Part shown: positions 62,403 through 64,000 of the stretch, in pieces
Numbering within the stretch: position 1 is the first letter of the stretch
Layout: each line of letters opens with the position of its first letter
Source of the DNA: Nemertoderma westbladi
Lineage: Eukaryota > Xenacoelomorpha > Nemertodermatida > Nemertodermatidae
Reading direction: 5' to 3'
Assembly (NCBI GenBank): GCA_032718475.1
Contig: JAUCBJ010006506.1
Coordinates: 52,953-116,952 of the forward strand
DNA length: 64,000 bases
Position numbers and translations under genes: made by a program
The notes under the pieces: generated by a model
Told to the model about the DNA's origin: nothing
The model's input: only the letters and a program-made list of their open reading frames with translations
Database searches by the model: none

Positions 62403-63105
62403 CGTAGTTGCATGAATAATTATTTAACTAAAAACCAATTGAAATTTATTTATTTATCTTATAAATTAAATTATTAAAAGAGGAATTAGAAAGTGTTTGT
62501 CTTACTTATAAGATAAGGCCAATATTCGCCTCGCTTAGTGATATGATTGATTGAATTGCCAAGCAGAAACAGGTAATGTAATATTAATTAAGTTTGGATT
62601 ACATTAATTTATATTCTATCTAATTATAATTTACTAAAACGAGAATATCTTTTTTCCATTGTTTGATGTAACTATAGTGTTGTTTCGTCGAGTGACATAA
62701 AGGAACTATCAAGTTCGATTATATTGGAGAAAGAATTAATAAAAAACCATGAATTATTGAGAATATTTGGGACATTTTGAACAATATTATTAATTATAAA
62801 TTAAAACATAGATTATTTGGTCGAATAAAACCAGAAAACAGAAATATTTCAAGGGTCTTAGTGGAATTTTTTCATAAGAGATAAACTTTTTACGATATCG
62901 AGACATTTTGAAAAAAAATACTAAATATATTTTGTATTTGTGGCACTTTGAACGAACGAGCGATGTTCTTATCGCGAGAATAAAGGTATTAATTATTATC
63001 AATTAAAGATAAAATGAGGTTAACTTTTCATGCAACTACCCTATTGGGGCAGAAGAAACTCAATGAGCACCAGATAACACGAGGTACTCCCGCAGGAGAA
63101 CCGAT
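62403..63105 (-). other. Probable 3' UTR of the katanin p80 gene
   Basis: This sequence lies immediately downstream (on the minus strand) of the KATNB1 stop codon. It is AT-rich, with no recognised gene or repeat. AATAAA on the minus strand occurs near 62,446-62,456 within a TTTATTTATTTA stretch and could serve as a polyadenylation signal. Small frames on both strands appear to be chance. Confidence 0.4.
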
Positions 63106-64000
63106 TCACTCCAAACCTTGTATGAGCAACCGAAGTTCTCTATGTACGACCGCCTGCTTACCGGAAGCCGGAAGGGCGTCCAGGGTTGTCCGGACGTCCC
63201 CTAGAACCCGGAATATCTCGCGACACTTCCGAGCGCGGTTCTCCCGCGATAAATCGACCCCGATGGCGGGCGCGGCCGCGCCAATGTTCTCGCGCACTAC
63301 GCCCCCGAAAGTCCGCACGATGAAGCGGAGACACGCGGCCCCGCAGCTCGAGTACTGCTCGTACCTACTCGCGAGCAGTCGTTGGACCTGCGACAACGCC
63401 AAGGCCGCCATGTCGAGGTCCCAAACCGACCGGTTGCTCGTCGCCGCGTTGAGGACGTCCACGATGACCGCGAGGTCGTCCCGTCGGATCGCGGTGTCGA
63501 GGCCCCCCTTGGGGTCCCCGGCCGTCCAGACGGCTCGCACCGTCGAGAGGCCCTTCAGTCGCCCCGAGAGCACCTGGACCACGGTGTCGTTACCCCGGAG
63601 AAGCAGGGTGCGAGCCTCGTCGGAGGTTGGGGCACTCTGGGACGGCTCCTGGGTGGGAAGGAAGTCCGAGGCGACTACAGGTAGGGAAGGGTTGCTAGGA
63701 CGACCGGTGGGGTTGCTAGGACGACTGACGGGGTTGCTCTGGTAACCAGCCGGTCTATCTGCGCTGTGATTGGTCGCGGGGCCGTTACTAGGAGTCCAGT
63801 GGTCGCCGGCAGCTCGCGAGGCTGTCGGTACACAGCGGGCCGCTCTGTTGTCTCCGGTTGGCGGCCGGACGGACAGTCTGTCCCGCTCCCGTCGCGCGTT
63901 CAGCTCAGACGGACTGACTTTTCCACCCGCTCCTCTCCCTGGATTGGCTGGGCGCGGCTTTTCCGGCTCCGATGTAATTCTATTCTTTTCATTGGCAGTG
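63106..64000 (-). CDS. KATNB1: Katanin p80 (WD40-containing regulatory subunit) C-terminal part with con80 domain, 5' partial
   Basis: The frame is open on the minus strand from the right edge to a TGA at 63,106-63,108, giving 297 residues plus stop. The last 170 or so residues form the con80 domain. It starts at RGNDTVVQVLSGRLKGLST, followed by VRAVWTAGDPKGGLDTAI, DDLAVIVDVLN, LDMAALALSQVQRLLASRYE, IGVDLSRENRARKCREIF and a C-terminal HRELRLLIQGLE. These match in order the conserved blocks of katanin p80 con80 (TVRAVWT, LSVVVDLLN-type and GVDISREER-type motifs). Con80 binds the p60 AAA ATPase, and the complex severs microtubules. The preceding 130 residues are a low-complexity linker with a short tandem repeat (RPSNPTG, RPSNPSL). 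The WD40 propeller lies off the right edge. The exon is GC-rich compared with the AT-rich flank. The short KATNBL1 paralogue is less likely, given the long linker. Confidence 0.88.
   Translation of the reverse strand, partial: TANEKNRITSEPEKPRPANPGRGAGGKVSPSELNARRERDRLSVRPPTGDNRAARCVPTASRAAGDHWTPSNGPATNHSADRPAGYQSNPVSRPSNPTGRPSNPSLPVVASDFLPTQEPSQSAPTSDEARTLLLRGNDTVVQVLSGRLKGLSTVRAVWTAGDPKGGLDTAIRRDDLAVIVDVLNAATSNRSVWDLDMAALALSQVQRLLASRYEQYSSCGAACLRFIVRTFGGVVRENIGAAAPAIGVDLSRENRARKCREIFRVLGDVRTTLDALPASGKQAVVHRELRLLIQGLE

Noticed and set aside
63014-63745. Plus-strand frames of 243 and 100 codons.
   Set aside because: They are antisense to the katanin con80 coding exon; GC-rich codon bias on the opposite strand opens them.

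Overview
This is eukaryotic, almost certainly metazoan, nuclear DNA. Genes are split by introns with GT-AG borders, the non-coding DNA is AT-rich, and two gene fragments belong to animal-type families: an SLC1 amino-acid transporter and the katanin p80 subunit. The species cannot be named from the sequence; a marine invertebrate is a guess. About 84% of the window (roughly 54 of 64 kb) is tandem repeat, in five unrelated minisatellite families.

Positions 1-51,513 are the 5' part of one minus-strand SLC1-family (EAAT/ASCT-like) transporter gene. Exon 1 is 51,286-51,513, exon 2 is 37,624-37,947 and exon 3 is 34,254-34,426. The exons join in phase, encode 241 residues, and continue off the left edge. 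Each intron is filled by its own minisatellite: a 45/46-bp unit in intron 1 (13.3 kb), a 32-bp unit in intron 2 (3.2 kb), and a 58-bp unit with 56- and 34-bp variants in intron 3 (more than 34 kb).

The main discovery is that each array repeats a splice junction of this gene. The intron 1 unit is a copy of the exon 2 acceptor. The intron 2 unit is a copy of the exon 2 donor, including the last 24 coding bases. The intron 3 unit looks like the acceptor of the still unseen exon 4, since it reads LMRTIV in the phase left by exon 3. In all three arrays the units fall into splice-intact and splice-dead classes that differ at the AG or GT dinucleotide itself. I infer that introns grew by repeated junction-spanning tandem duplication.

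Positions 51,514-58,600 hold the upstream flank of the SLC1 gene, a 63-bp array with an uninterrupted reading frame, a GGCGATAA cluster, a 28-bp array, and an AT-rich stretch with repeated GTTCTAGAAC palindromes. A small candidate terminal exon lies at 58,333-58,454.

Positions 58,617-60,323 are an intronless plus-strand gene for a 568-residue coiled-coil protein of unknown identity. A candidate fold-back element (61,834-62,402) separates it from the convergent minus-strand katanin p80 (KATNB1) gene, whose C-terminal coding part fills 63,106-64,000 and runs off the right edge. The three genes show no obvious functional link.
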